Below are positions 54,601 to 62,428 of a stretch of 64,000 nucleotides of DNA, piece after piece. Positions within the stretch are counted from its first letter, which is position 1, and each line of letters begins with the position of its first letter. Both the position numbers and the translations under genes were made by a program. The notes beneath the pieces were generated by a model that ran no database searches, was not told the origin of the DNA, and saw nothing but the letters and a program-made list of their open reading frames with translations. The DNA is from Lachnoclostridium sp. An169 (lineage in GTDB: Bacteria; Bacillota; Clostridia; Lachnospirales; Lachnospiraceae). Location of the stretch: the NCBI RefSeq assembly GCF_002160525.1, contig NZ_NFKT01000018.1, positions 1 through 64,000 on the forward strand, in the 5' to 3' direction.

Positions 54601-55158
54601 ACAGTGCCGAGAATACGGCAGAGGATAGCGAACGGAGATTCTCGATTTGACCTTGAGCATATGATTTTTACGGATACGGATGGCAAGAGCTATCCGGTCC
54701 ATACTGACGGCTCCGGCACGCAGAGATATTTCTATTACCGCAGCCTGACCACTGAAGAACAGCAGAAATATGAGCAGGGCACCCTTACGGGGTATGAGGA
54801 AGTCGCCGAGTTTACAAATCTTCTTGTAAATGAAGCGTACTATCTCAAGGAAACTGTAGTACCAGACGGGTACAATGCGCCTCAAACCGATGATGACGGA
54901 TACCTGATCGTGGGACAAAACGAACAGACGAAAATTTCAGTACCAACCTCAGATGGCGGAACTTCGGTATATCATCTTCTGTTTACGGTGACTAACCATA
55001 AGAAGATGGTCCTGCCAACTACCGGCCTTTCAGGCATAGGATGGTATCTGGCAGCGGGAGTATTGTTTCTGACCGGGTCAGTCGTCTTATGGAAGCTGAA
55101 AGGTGCAAAGAAAAGAACTGTAAGAATACATGCCCGCCGCCGCAGACGGCGTAAATAA
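51658..55158 (+). CDS. VWA-domain, LPXTG-anchored pilus adhesin (tip/ancillary pilin)
   Basis: An 1166-residue surface protein. A signal peptide covers about residues 1-41. A von Willebrand A domain starts at about 130, with the MIDAS motif DFSGSM (about 139-144). A long middle region is followed by Cna B-type/SpaA-like domains near the C terminus (about 810-930, and around IAVTKRDGAGDPLKGAAFQLY at 943). LPTTG (about 1119) precedes a membrane segment and an Arg-rich tail. Such proteins sit at the tip of sortase-assembled pili and bind host or matrix ligands. It is the first gene of the pilus operon. Confidence 0.9.
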   Translation: MNKGVGKKQGNVGRRLAGIVITLVMVLGMCTGLTPQGTGEVQAVTTTGTSGHVADDDTRTTYTNYLNDGTSGELTTEFSGRVWADKTVTTDDQTFSGDAGPDIKVTNDSDFLVTYSALATTQSITGEAQSPLDVVFVVDFSGSMINYAMDNVESRLANLLDALNSSIKTLMEANEYNRVAVVCYSGKPDESVSASEVLLPLNHYSSSQNYFSISDRTATTSERTVSWNIDGVSGNHTVQQAHATNTQMGLYTGMNLLTVSDTTVEINGQTVQRVPAVIHLSDGNPTVSSDSQNWWEPANNSGNGNGVVRISSVGNGLKAMMTATYMKQEINRHYNADSNSDYAVHVYNIGMGLNGIFNEVKASSNWNTDIDANKSQNLAYVSLNPGSHWNDSNNIAQNFRDTWNQYKNGTNVIIPVSEPAASAGPGDWTSWWESTFPSENYTVTHPSQNDITEVNDLNYVDQYFSADSADQVTEVFENIVSDITMSTPQVPTNVSPDAIDQSGYITYTDEIGDYMEVKDVKNLIFSGTNFTNPTGSTNGNTTTYAFSGEIDSPVYGKQNANDIVITVTSNTDSSTGKMTQTLTVKIPASAIPLRVNTVELDSSGNVKSHTTNNAYPVRLCYTVGVQDGVKNADGTVDLSKIDDAYKQANTGTDGLYFYSNKYTGDIKCEDQETAGNAYVEFTPAKNNPYFYVQESIPLYTNELCTEPVTEMPTPNDGKTYYYQVQYYSGTQSVTESRSVTGIKGTTELINNQYCVKAGEMNAPHADSKHAEKQTNNTATAELYYYAHMDGENAKIHLGNNGRLAVKTASLAVEKDIEVPEGMDAGQFADQEFSFTVTLKDTDSNLVSGTFSTRHVADDGNGNEVSVESGITSLNFTDGTATFNLKPGEKLYIDGLVKGWSYTVSETDDPDDGFDQTTPADGDASGILGDATTTALFANTYYPGSIAVTKRDGAGDPLKGAAFQLYKDDGTGGKTKVGSPVSTVPRIRQRIANGDSRFDLEHMIFTDTDGKSYPVHTDGSGTQRYFYYRSLTTEEQQKYEQGTLTGYEEVAEFTNLLVNEAYYLKETVVPDGYNAPQTDDDGYLIVGQNEQTKISVPTSDGGTSVYHLLFTVTNHKKMVLPTTGLSGIGWYLAAGVLFLTGSVVLWKLKGAKKRTVRIHARRRRRRK

Positions 55159-55231
55159 GTGATATAAAAGTGCAAAAATGCTTTTATATAAATAAACTCT
55201 CATAAAACAAGAAAAGGAAGGAGAAAATCTT

Positions 55232-57043
55232 ATGAGAAAGAGTAACAGATTATTATCTCGTTTCACAGGAACGTTTGCTGCTCTGGCGCTCGTAATCGGT
55301 CTGGCGCCGGCAACGGCGTTTGCCGCAGATGGAGAAGCGAGTATCACGATTAAAGAACCGACATGGTCGGATGGCAGTAAAGACTGGGCGGGTACACAGG
55401 CAAACGCGTATCTGGTGCTGGATCAGGTAGATGATTCAGAGACAGATCCTGCTAAGAAACTTTATTCCGTAACTACTGACTTCGATGCATTTTTCAACAT
55501 CGATACGGATGCCGGAAGCGGTTCAATCGATGAAGTATTTGGAACTGCCGGAACTGGCGGCATTGTGTACCTGTGGTTTGACGACACTGACCTTTCTGCC
55601 GGTAGGACCCAGCCTGCTTCCGGTGAGTATATCACCTTCTCCGGTGATGACGCCAAGGCGCTTGATAAGACATACGGTGAAGCTGACCTGGTGAGCCGTA
55701 TCGTTGGAGATGGTGGTGAAGGTGGAAGCAATGCGGGTGTGTTCTATTCCTGGATTGAGAAGTATATTGAAAAGAATAGGAATAGTATAACTGAGCCACT
55801 TACAGCCATAGCTGGATCAGATGCAACTATGACTATCAGTAACCTTAAGGAGGGATACTACGCCATCGACTTCAAGAACATTCCCTCTGGCTTAAGTCTC
55901 AAGCAGGGGGTGATGATTGCGACGACAGGGAGTACCTCAGCTGAGATGAACCTCAAGGCGGAGGATCTGCCTTTTGACAAGAAAATAAGCGAGAAGGACG
56001 CGAACGAGTGGTTTGATGAGCTTACTGCCGAGACAGGGGATGTGCTTGACTATCAGCTGACAGCGCAGGTTCCCACGCTGACCGACTATGACAATCTCAC
56101 CAAGTTTACTATGAGTGATACGCTGGAAAAGCAGGAGTTTGATCCTGCCAGTGTTGAAATTGCTATCAATGGTGCCGCTATTACACGGGGAACGGGTGCT
56201 GACAGTAATAAGTTTTATATTGGACAGACTCTCCTTGCGACACTGACTCCGGTCGGCTATGCCAATGGCGAGAGTTCCTTCACCCTCACTTTTGTACCAT
56301 CTGCTCTCGAGGCATATGAGGGCGAGACAGTCGCTGTTACCTACAGTGCAAGGCTTACCACTGACGCGGTGAAGGTAAACGTCAATGACGCCGAACTGGT
56401 ATGGAGCAATAACGGATCTGACAGCAGCCTGACTGATTCCACCGAGGTGTATACCTACGGCATCGAGCTGACAAAGACCTTCAGTGACGCTACTGTTTCA
56501 GCTGATGAGATTGGTGAGGTGACATTCCAGCTGTACAGGGTAAATGGGCAGAATGAGGAGCCCCTCTATTTTACCGGCTCTGCCGGAAGTTACATCCTTG
56601 TGTCCGATTCCGATGGAACTGGCAGTGTAACGATGGACCTCAAACTTGACACGTCCAGCAGGAAACTGACTGTTGTGGGGCTGGATGATGATGAGACCTA
56701 CATCCTGAAGGAGACCAATACTGCAGACGGCTATAACCTGATTGACGAGAATGTCACCATTGATCTTGAAGCACAGGCTGACCCAAAGGCAATGCTGCTT
56801 GACGAAAAAGCAACAAGCGTCAAACTGGGAAGTAATCGTCTTACGGTGTCCTTTGTAAACAATACGAACACTACAGATACGGCAATTGCAAGCGTTGCCT
56901 TCGAGCTGTACAACCAGAAAGGCTTCAGCCTGCCGCAAACAGGCGGCGCAGGCACATGGGCGCTGACAATGGGAGGGATTCTTCTGATCGCAGCGGCGGG
57001 AGGACTGTTTGTGATCTCCAGAAGAAAAAAATCTTCTAAATAA
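55232..57043 (+). CDS. Major pilin (LPXTG, isopeptide-forming backbone)
   Basis: A 603-residue pilin. The signal peptide ends near AFAAD (about residue 32). A fimbrial isopeptide-type domain (about 240-400, LDYQLTAQVPTLTDYDN) and a C-terminal CnaB/SpaA-like domain with the E-box YILKETNTADGYNL (about 490-503) are followed by LPQTG (568-572), a hydrophobic segment and a basic tail. These features are those of FimA/SpaA-type backbones polymerised by class C sortases. A clear AGGAAGGAG precedes the start. Confidence 0.9.
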   Translation: MRKSNRLLSRFTGTFAALALVIGLAPATAFAADGEASITIKEPTWSDGSKDWAGTQANAYLVLDQVDDSETDPAKKLYSVTTDFDAFFNIDTDAGSGSIDEVFGTAGTGGIVYLWFDDTDLSAGRTQPASGEYITFSGDDAKALDKTYGEADLVSRIVGDGGEGGSNAGVFYSWIEKYIEKNRNSITEPLTAIAGSDATMTISNLKEGYYAIDFKNIPSGLSLKQGVMIATTGSTSAEMNLKAEDLPFDKKISEKDANEWFDELTAETGDVLDYQLTAQVPTLTDYDNLTKFTMSDTLEKQEFDPASVEIAINGAAITRGTGADSNKFYIGQTLLATLTPVGYANGESSFTLTFVPSALEAYEGETVAVTYSARLTTDAVKVNVNDAELVWSNNGSDSSLTDSTEVYTYGIELTKTFSDATVSADEIGEVTFQLYRVNGQNEEPLYFTGSAGSYILVSDSDGTGSVTMDLKLDTSSRKLTVVGLDDDETYILKETNTADGYNLIDENVTIDLEAQADPKAMLLDEKATSVKLGSNRLTVSFVNNTNTTDTAIASVAFELYNQKGFSLPQTGGAGTWALTMGGILLIAAAGGLFVISRRKKSSK

Positions 57044-57166
57044 CTGCAAGGAACACAATGATTTATATAGATGTGGGCGGAAATTTCCGCCCATCCTTCT
57101 TTCTGATGCTTTTCCCCGTGCTTTGCCGGAGCCTTGGGAAAAGCATCTGAACTTTTATCATGAGGT

Positions 57167-58066
57167 GTGGAAACGGGGGCAAGGTATGTGAAGCAAAGGA
57201 TTCTGACGATAATGACGGTACTGGTCTTTCTGGCCGGGATATCACTTTTGGCATACCCGGCTGTCAGCAACCTGCTTTATGAAAAAGAACAGGAAGAGAG
57301 CATGAAGCATTACAACAGTGTCGTTGAGGAGAAGATGACGACGGATGAACATGCGGCAGAACTGCGGGAGTGCAGGGATTACAATCAGGGGCTTCTGCAG
57401 GGGGGAGTCCTGCTTACGGACCCCTTTGATACGAGTCAGCTGGATCCTTCTGCCATGCCTTATGCCGGGCTGTTGAACGTGGACGGAGAGGGAGGGATGG
57501 CATATCTGCGGATTCCGGCTATCAATGTGGAACTGATGATCTATCATGGGACAGAAGAGGAAGTGCTGCAAAAGGGAGTGGGGCATTTACAGGGGAGTTC
57601 TCTTCCTGTGGGAGGAACAGGAAGTCATTGTGTCCTGTCTGCGCATACGGGACTTAATGACAAAAAGCTGTTTACAGATCTGAACCAGTTGAGAAAAGGC
57701 GACGTCTTCTATATCCATGTACTGGGAGAGGTGCTGGCCTATCAGGTTGATCAGATTCAGGTAGTGCTCCCGGAGGAGACGGAAGATCTGAAGATTAATG
57801 CACAGCAGGATTATGTCACACTGGTAACCTGTACACCATACGGAATCAATACCCACCGTTTGCTGGTACGGGGAACCCGTGTGCCCTATATAGAGGAAGC
57901 AGAGCAGACTGACGTGATGCCAAGACAGAGTACATGGCTGGAACAGTACCTGCTGGCGGCTGCTGTAGGAAGTACAGTAGTGCTGGCGGCTGTGGCAGGA
58001 ACTATCCTGCGGAGACGAAAGAGATCAAAGACAGCGAGACGCAGGAGAAGGCGCAGAGGAGGATGA
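57167..58066 (+). CDS. Class C sortase (pilin polymerase), first copy
   Basis: A 299-residue sortase. It has an N-terminal membrane segment (about 11-27), a lid with the DPF motif (TDPFDTSQLD, about residue 84), catalytic His in LSAHTG (about 162), Cys in TLVTCTPYG (about 224) and Arg in HRLLVRG (about 235). A second membrane segment and Arg-rich tail end it. The start may be GTG 57167 or GTG 57188; the latter has GGGGGCAAGG before it. Class C sortases join pilin subunits. Confidence 0.9.
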   Translation: METGARYVKQRILTIMTVLVFLAGISLLAYPAVSNLLYEKEQEESMKHYNSVVEEKMTTDEHAAELRECRDYNQGLLQGGVLLTDPFDTSQLDPSAMPYAGLLNVDGEGGMAYLRIPAINVELMIYHGTEEEVLQKGVGHLQGSSLPVGGTGSHCVLSAHTGLNDKKLFTDLNQLRKGDVFYIHVLGEVLAYQVDQIQVVLPEETEDLKINAQQDYVTLVTCTPYGINTHRLLVRGTRVPYIEEAEQTDVMPRQSTWLEQYLLAAAVGSTVVLAAVAGTILRRRKRSKTARRRRRRRGG

Positions 58067-59067
58067 AGAGTGTGAGAAGGATATGTTTCAGACTGCTGAT
58101 CCTGGCGTTTTTTATTTCCGGGGCTCTCATGCTTATGTATCCTCATTTACACAGCCTGTACGCAGAGTTCTGCAACAGGAAAGAAATAGACATGATAGAA
58201 CGTAGGAAAAAGAGAATTGAGGAACAAGAGCCTGAAGACAGTGCAGAAAAGAGATATCTCCAACTTTATGAGGATATGAAGACGTATAACGAGGAAATAT
58301 TTCGAAGCGGTCAGAGCGGACTGGCAGATGCGTGGAGCCTTACTCAGCCGCCTTTTCAGCTGTCGGATTATGACGCCCCGGAGGAAGCTGTCGGATATTT
58401 GTTCATTGAGACCATGGATGTAGAACTGCCTCTGTATTTGGGGGCGTCAGAGGAAAATTTAAGCAGGGGAGCAGCAGTTCTGGGACAGACCAGTATGCCC
58501 ATAGGCGGGGAGAACAGTAACTGTGTGATCGCCGCACACCGGGGATGGAAAGGAATTCCCATGTTTCGGGATATTGAGCTTTTATGCCCGGGAGACAAGG
58601 TGACGCTGGCTAATTTATGGGAAACTCTGGAGTATAGAGTGGTGAAGTGTATTGTTATCACCCCGGATGACATGGACGCTGTAAAAATTGTAGAGGGAGC
58701 GGATATGGTGACGCTCGTGACCTGTCATCCGTATACGCAGAACTATCAGCGGTACGTGGTCTACTGCCGGAGGGAACAGGCAGAACAGGACAGCGGAGAC
58801 GAAAAGAGCGGCGGAAATGATGCGGATGATCTGCTGATCCCATATGAGGGCGTGGAATATGAACCCTCGGGAGATGAGATCCGGCGGGAGCAGCTGATAA
58901 ATTATGCGGGGATCGCATTGTTTGCGGGCGTGTGTGCTGTGCTCGCTGCGGCTCTTATGAAGAAGATCTTTTCAAAGGGCGGAAAAGATGGAGAAAAACG
59001 TAAGAACAGACAAAGGAAAAAACGGAGAAAGCGAAGAAAGCACAGAGATGGAATAAAGAAAAGTTAA
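58063..59067 (+). CDS. Class C sortase, second copy
   Basis: A 334-residue sortase. Membrane segments lie at about 7-26 and 285-305. Catalytic His is in IAAHRGW, Cys in TLVTCHPYT and Arg in NYQRYVVYC. The lid has DAW rather than DPF/W. ATG 58063 overlaps the end of the first sortase gene (ATGA) with GGAGG before it. It may attach the VWA adhesin or act on one pilin, while the first copy polymerises the backbone; this division is inferred from other pilus operons. Confidence 0.88.
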   Translation: MKSVRRICFRLLILAFFISGALMLMYPHLHSLYAEFCNRKEIDMIERRKKRIEEQEPEDSAEKRYLQLYEDMKTYNEEIFRSGQSGLADAWSLTQPPFQLSDYDAPEEAVGYLFIETMDVELPLYLGASEENLSRGAAVLGQTSMPIGGENSNCVIAAHRGWKGIPMFRDIELLCPGDKVTLANLWETLEYRVVKCIVITPDDMDAVKIVEGADMVTLVTCHPYTQNYQRYVVYCRREQAEQDSGDEKSGGNDADDLLIPYEGVEYEPSGDEIRREQLINYAGIALFAGVCAVLAAALMKKIFSKGGKDGEKRKNRQRKKRRKRRKHRDGIKKS

Positions 59068-59083
59068 GAACGGAGGATGCACA

Positions 59084-60022
59084 GTGAGCCACGGAAGAGA
59101 TCTGACGGGAAAACGTTTCGGACATTTGACCGTGACCGAAAAAACAGAGAAACGGGAGGAGCATTACACAGTCTGGCGCTGCCGGTGCGACTGCGGAAAG
59201 GAGATCTATGTAAATACGAAGCGGCTGACCAGGGGGACAGTGAGGGACTGCGGGTGTGTTCCAAGGACGGACGCGCGCCGGGGAAGCATTGCAGAGGATC
59301 TGAGGGGAAGGCGGTTCGGAGAACTTACAGTGCTTGAGCGCGCGGAAAACAGAAACGGACGTACATGCTGGCTGTGCCGGTGCTCCTGCGGCAGAGAAAA
59401 GATCGTGCCGGCGCATGATCTGAAAGCCGGAAAGACACGGAGCTGCGGAGCACCGGAACACAAAGCGCAGCACCGGAGCATCGACTTAAGAGGAAGAACA
59501 TTCGGACGTCTGACTGCGCTTTATCCGACAACGCGGAGAGACCGGAGAGGTTCGGTATACTGGCACTGTGTCTGTACATGCGGGAATGAGAAAGAGTTTT
59601 CGGAGGCGTCGCTGATGCATGGAAACTGCCGCAGCTGCGGGTGTCTGAAGGCTGAAAACCAGAAGAAGATCTCAAGCCAGCTCCATATGGTCGACGGCAC
59701 CTGTATTGAGATGCTTGAAAAGCGGAAATACCGGAATGACAATACTAGCGGTTTTCGGGGCGTATACAGGATGAAAAACGGAAAATTCCGTGTAAATATC
59801 GGATTTAAGGGGAGACGGTTTTATCTCGGAAGCTTTGAACGTTATGATGAGGCTGTGAGGATGAGAGAGGAAGCTGAGGAGATGATACACGGCGGGTTCG
59901 TACAGGCTTACCGGAGATGGCAGAAGAAGGCGGAGGCAGATCCGGTATGGAAAGAGGCAAACCCACTGATCTTTGAAGTTGAGATGGAGAAAGGAACCCT
60001 GCAGATCCGGAAAAATATCTGA
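59084..60022 (+). CDS. Protein with three zinc-ribbon-like repeats and an AP2-type DNA-binding domain
   Basis: A 312-residue basic protein. Three repeats of about 60 residues (starting about 6, 73 and 134) share DL-G--FG-LT, a CxCxCG core (CRCDCG, CRCSCG, CVCTCG) and a closing CGC. The second repeat has CGA in place of CGC. Residues about 217-270 (TSGFRGVYRMKNGKFRVNIG and LGSFERYDEAV) form an AP2/ERF-like domain known from phage and mobile-element proteins. It starts at GTG 59084 behind GGAGG, 16 bp after the second sortase. It may regulate the pilus genes or be a stray mobile-element gene. Confidence 0.75.
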   Translation: MSHGRDLTGKRFGHLTVTEKTEKREEHYTVWRCRCDCGKEIYVNTKRLTRGTVRDCGCVPRTDARRGSIAEDLRGRRFGELTVLERAENRNGRTCWLCRCSCGREKIVPAHDLKAGKTRSCGAPEHKAQHRSIDLRGRTFGRLTALYPTTRRDRRGSVYWHCVCTCGNEKEFSEASLMHGNCRSCGCLKAENQKKISSQLHMVDGTCIEMLEKRKYRNDNTSGFRGVYRMKNGKFRVNIGFKGRRFYLGSFERYDEAVRMREEAEEMIHGGFVQAYRRWQKKAEADPVWKEANPLIFEVEMEKGTLQIRKNI

Positions 60023-60071
60023 AACGGTATAGCGGAGAAAGCCTATGGAAAAGTGTGCGGAAATATATGAG

Positions 60072-60112
60072 AAAAACTTCCTGATTTTTTGAAAACAGGA
60101 AGTTTTTCTTTT
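60072..60112 (+). terminator. Terminator of the pilus operon
   Basis: AAACTTCCTG (about 60074-60083) pairs with CAGGAAGTTT (60096-60105), followed by TTTCTTTT. Confidence 0.85.
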
Positions 60113-60126
60113 GTGCATTTTATGGA

Positions 60127-60174
60127 TTGACAATATTTTTTATTCTTTATACTATATTGTTAGTTACCGAACAA
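60127..60174 (+). promoter_or_regulatory. Promoter and candidate MarR operator of the ABC exporter operon
   Basis: TTGACA (60127-60132), a 17-bp spacer and TACTAT (60150-60155) form the promoter. An 18-bp imperfect palindrome, TTGTTAGTTACCGAACAA (60157-60174), overlaps the start of transcription, where binding of the MarR protein would block it. Confidence 0.65.
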
Positions 60175-60213
60175 ATTTTTCTTTTTGACATTTCACAGGA
60201 GAGATCAGCGGTC

Positions 60214-60702
60214 ATGGAAGATCATAAGAAGTTAAGAACTGCGGACGACGTGGGCCGGATGATCCACATGGTTTCCCATCAGCTAAAAAGACAGATGTGT
60301 GAGCGCGAGGAGGAGGACAGCCTGACGAACATGCAGAGGAGAGTCCTGCATTATATTATGTTCGAGTCCCTGCGGCGCGACATTTATCAGAAGGATGTGG
60401 AGAAGGAATTCCAGATCCGTCGGTCAACAGCGACCGGGATCCTGCAGCTGCTTGAGAAAAACGGGTTCGTAAGCCGGGAGTCTGTGGTGTGGGACGCAAG
60501 GCTTAAGAAGGTGGTTCCGACTCAGAAAGCAGAGGCGCACAGGGAACAGATCCTGAACAACATCCGCTATGTGGAAGGACTGCTGACGAAGGGGATACCC
60601 AAGAAAGATGTGGAGGTCTGCGTCCGGGTATTGGGGCAGATGTCGGAAAATTTGCTGGGTGATGAGAAGAAAAGAGGAGAGGAGACAACAGACCATGAAT
60701 AG
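60214..60702 (+). CDS. MarR-family transcriptional regulator
   Basis: A 162-residue winged-helix regulator. The DNA-binding region includes LTNMQRRVLHYIMFE (about 34-48), QKDVEKEFQIRRSTATGILQLLEKNGFVSRES (about 57-88) and the wing after it. MarR proteins usually repress adjacent drug exporters and release on binding a ligand. ATG 60214 is preferred because AGGAGAG lies upstream; the in-frame extension to 60127 covers the promoter. It overlaps the first exporter gene by 8 bp. Confidence 0.88.
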   Translation: MEDHKKLRTADDVGRMIHMVSHQLKRQMCEREEEDSLTNMQRRVLHYIMFESLRRDIYQKDVEKEFQIRRSTATGILQLLEKNGFVSRESVVWDARLKKVVPTQKAEAHREQILNNIRYVEGLLTKGIPKKDVEVCVRVLGQMSENLLGDEKKRGEETTDHE

Positions 60703-62428
60703 GAAATTACTTCGTTCTGTCCGGGAATACAAGCGCGAGACGATCCTGACGCCTGTGCTTGTCATGCTCGAGGTACTGATGGAAGTACTGATCCCGCTTC
60801 TGATGGCGAATATTATCGATATCGGGATCACAGAAGGCGATATGGATTACATCATCAGAATCGGGCTTCTGCTCATTGTAATGGCGATGATCGCCCTGTT
60901 TCTGGGGGCGAAAGCCGGGCAGACCGCAGCGATTGCATCAGCGGGTTATGCCAAGAACCTGCGGCATGATATTTTTTACAAGGTGCAGGATTTCTCATTT
61001 GGAAACATCGACCATTTTTCGACTTCCGGGCTTGTGACCAGGCTGACGACAGATATCACAAACGTGCAGATGGCATATATGTTTTCAATCCGTCTGCTTG
61101 CCAGGGCGCCGTTCATGATCATTCTTTCACTGATCATGACTATGACGATCAGCGTGCCGATCGCACTGATCCTTCTTGTTACGATCCCGATTCTGGGAGG
61201 CGTGCTGATCTGGATCGCAAAGAAAGCGCACCCGCATTTTATTGAAGTGTTTGATGAGTACGATGTGCTGAACAATACGGTGCAGGAGAATGTTAATGCC
61301 GCCCGCGTTGTGAAAGCATATGTACGCGAAGATTATGAGAATAAAAAGTTCGGGAAGATCTCCCGGAAAATTTTTGTGCTGTTTACGAAAGCAGAGAAGA
61401 TCGTGGCGTGGAACTCGCCGATCATGCAGTTTACCGTATACGCGGTCGTGCTGATCATGGTGCTGATCGGGGGCAGGAATATCATCGGCGGGAGCATGCA
61501 GACCGGAGAACTTACAAGCGTGATCGTGTATGCGATCCAGATCCTGTCATCCCTGATGATGGTGACATTTGTATTTGTACAGATCATGATCGCTGAGGCA
61601 TCTACGGACCGTATCAGCGAAGTTCTCGATGAGGTGCCGGAGATGGAGGATTCCGAGGATGCCATCAAAGAGGTGCCCAACGGTGACATTGATTTTGAGC
61701 ATGTGGATTTCAGCTATTCCGGAAAGGGCGGAAATCTTTCCCTCAAGGATGCGAACCTTCACATTAAGAGCGGTCAGATCGTGGGAATCATCGGCGGAAC
61801 CGGTAGTGCCAAGAGTACGCTGGTGCAGCTGATCCCGAGACTGTACGATGTGACGGGCGGAAGCGTGAAGGTAGGCGGAATCGACGTCAGAAAGTACAAT
61901 CTGAAAGCACTCCGCGACCAGGTATCCGTGGTTCTTCAGAAGAACGTCCTGTTCACGGGAAGCATTTATGAAAATGTGCGTTGGGGCGATGAGAACGCGA
62001 GCGATGAGGAAGTGCAGCGTGTCTGTAAACTGGCTCAGGCTGACAGCTTTATCCAGGAGTTCCCGGGCAAGTATGACACGATGATCGTGGAAGGCGGAAA
62101 CAACGTGTCCGGCGGTCAGAAGCAGAGACTCTGTATCGCGCGTGCCCTCCTGAAAAAGCCGAAGATCCTGATTCTTGACGACTCTACCAGTGCGGTGGAT
62201 ACCAAGACAGATGCCCTGATCCGTCAGGCATTCCGCGAGGAGATCCCGGACACGACAAAGATCATCATTGCCCAGAGGATTTCTTCTGTGGAGGATGCGG
62301 ATATGATCATCGTGATGGAGAACGGAGAGATCAACGGTATTGGAACTTCCGAAGAACTGCTTCGCACGAATGCGATCTACCGGGAAGTTTATGAATCACA
62401 GATGAAAGGAGGCGCTGACAATGAGTAG
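60695..62428 (+). CDS. ABC exporter, fused permease/ATPase, first half
   Basis: A 577-residue half-transporter. Six membrane segments occupy the first 310 residues. The ATPase has Walker A GTGSAKST (about 369-376), signature VSGGQKQR (about 472-479) and Walker B ILILDDS (about 493-499). The Walker A has Ala for the usual second Gly, and Walker B ends DDS rather than DEP or DEA, which suggests a degenerate site typical of heterodimeric exporters. It probably pairs with the next gene. AGGAGAGGAG precedes the ATG inside the marR end. Confidence 0.9.
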   Translation: MNRKLLRSVREYKRETILTPVLVMLEVLMEVLIPLLMANIIDIGITEGDMDYIIRIGLLLIVMAMIALFLGAKAGQTAAIASAGYAKNLRHDIFYKVQDFSFGNIDHFSTSGLVTRLTTDITNVQMAYMFSIRLLARAPFMIILSLIMTMTISVPIALILLVTIPILGGVLIWIAKKAHPHFIEVFDEYDVLNNTVQENVNAARVVKAYVREDYENKKFGKISRKIFVLFTKAEKIVAWNSPIMQFTVYAVVLIMVLIGGRNIIGGSMQTGELTSVIVYAIQILSSLMMVTFVFVQIMIAEASTDRISEVLDEVPEMEDSEDAIKEVPNGDIDFEHVDFSYSGKGGNLSLKDANLHIKSGQIVGIIGGTGSAKSTLVQLIPRLYDVTGGSVKVGGIDVRKYNLKALRDQVSVVLQKNVLFTGSIYENVRWGDENASDEEVQRVCKLAQADSFIQEFPGKYDTMIVEGGNNVSGGQKQRLCIARALLKKPKILILDDSTSAVDTKTDALIRQAFREEIPDTTKIIIAQRISSVEDADMIIVMENGEINGIGTSEELLRTNAIYREVYESQMKGGADNE

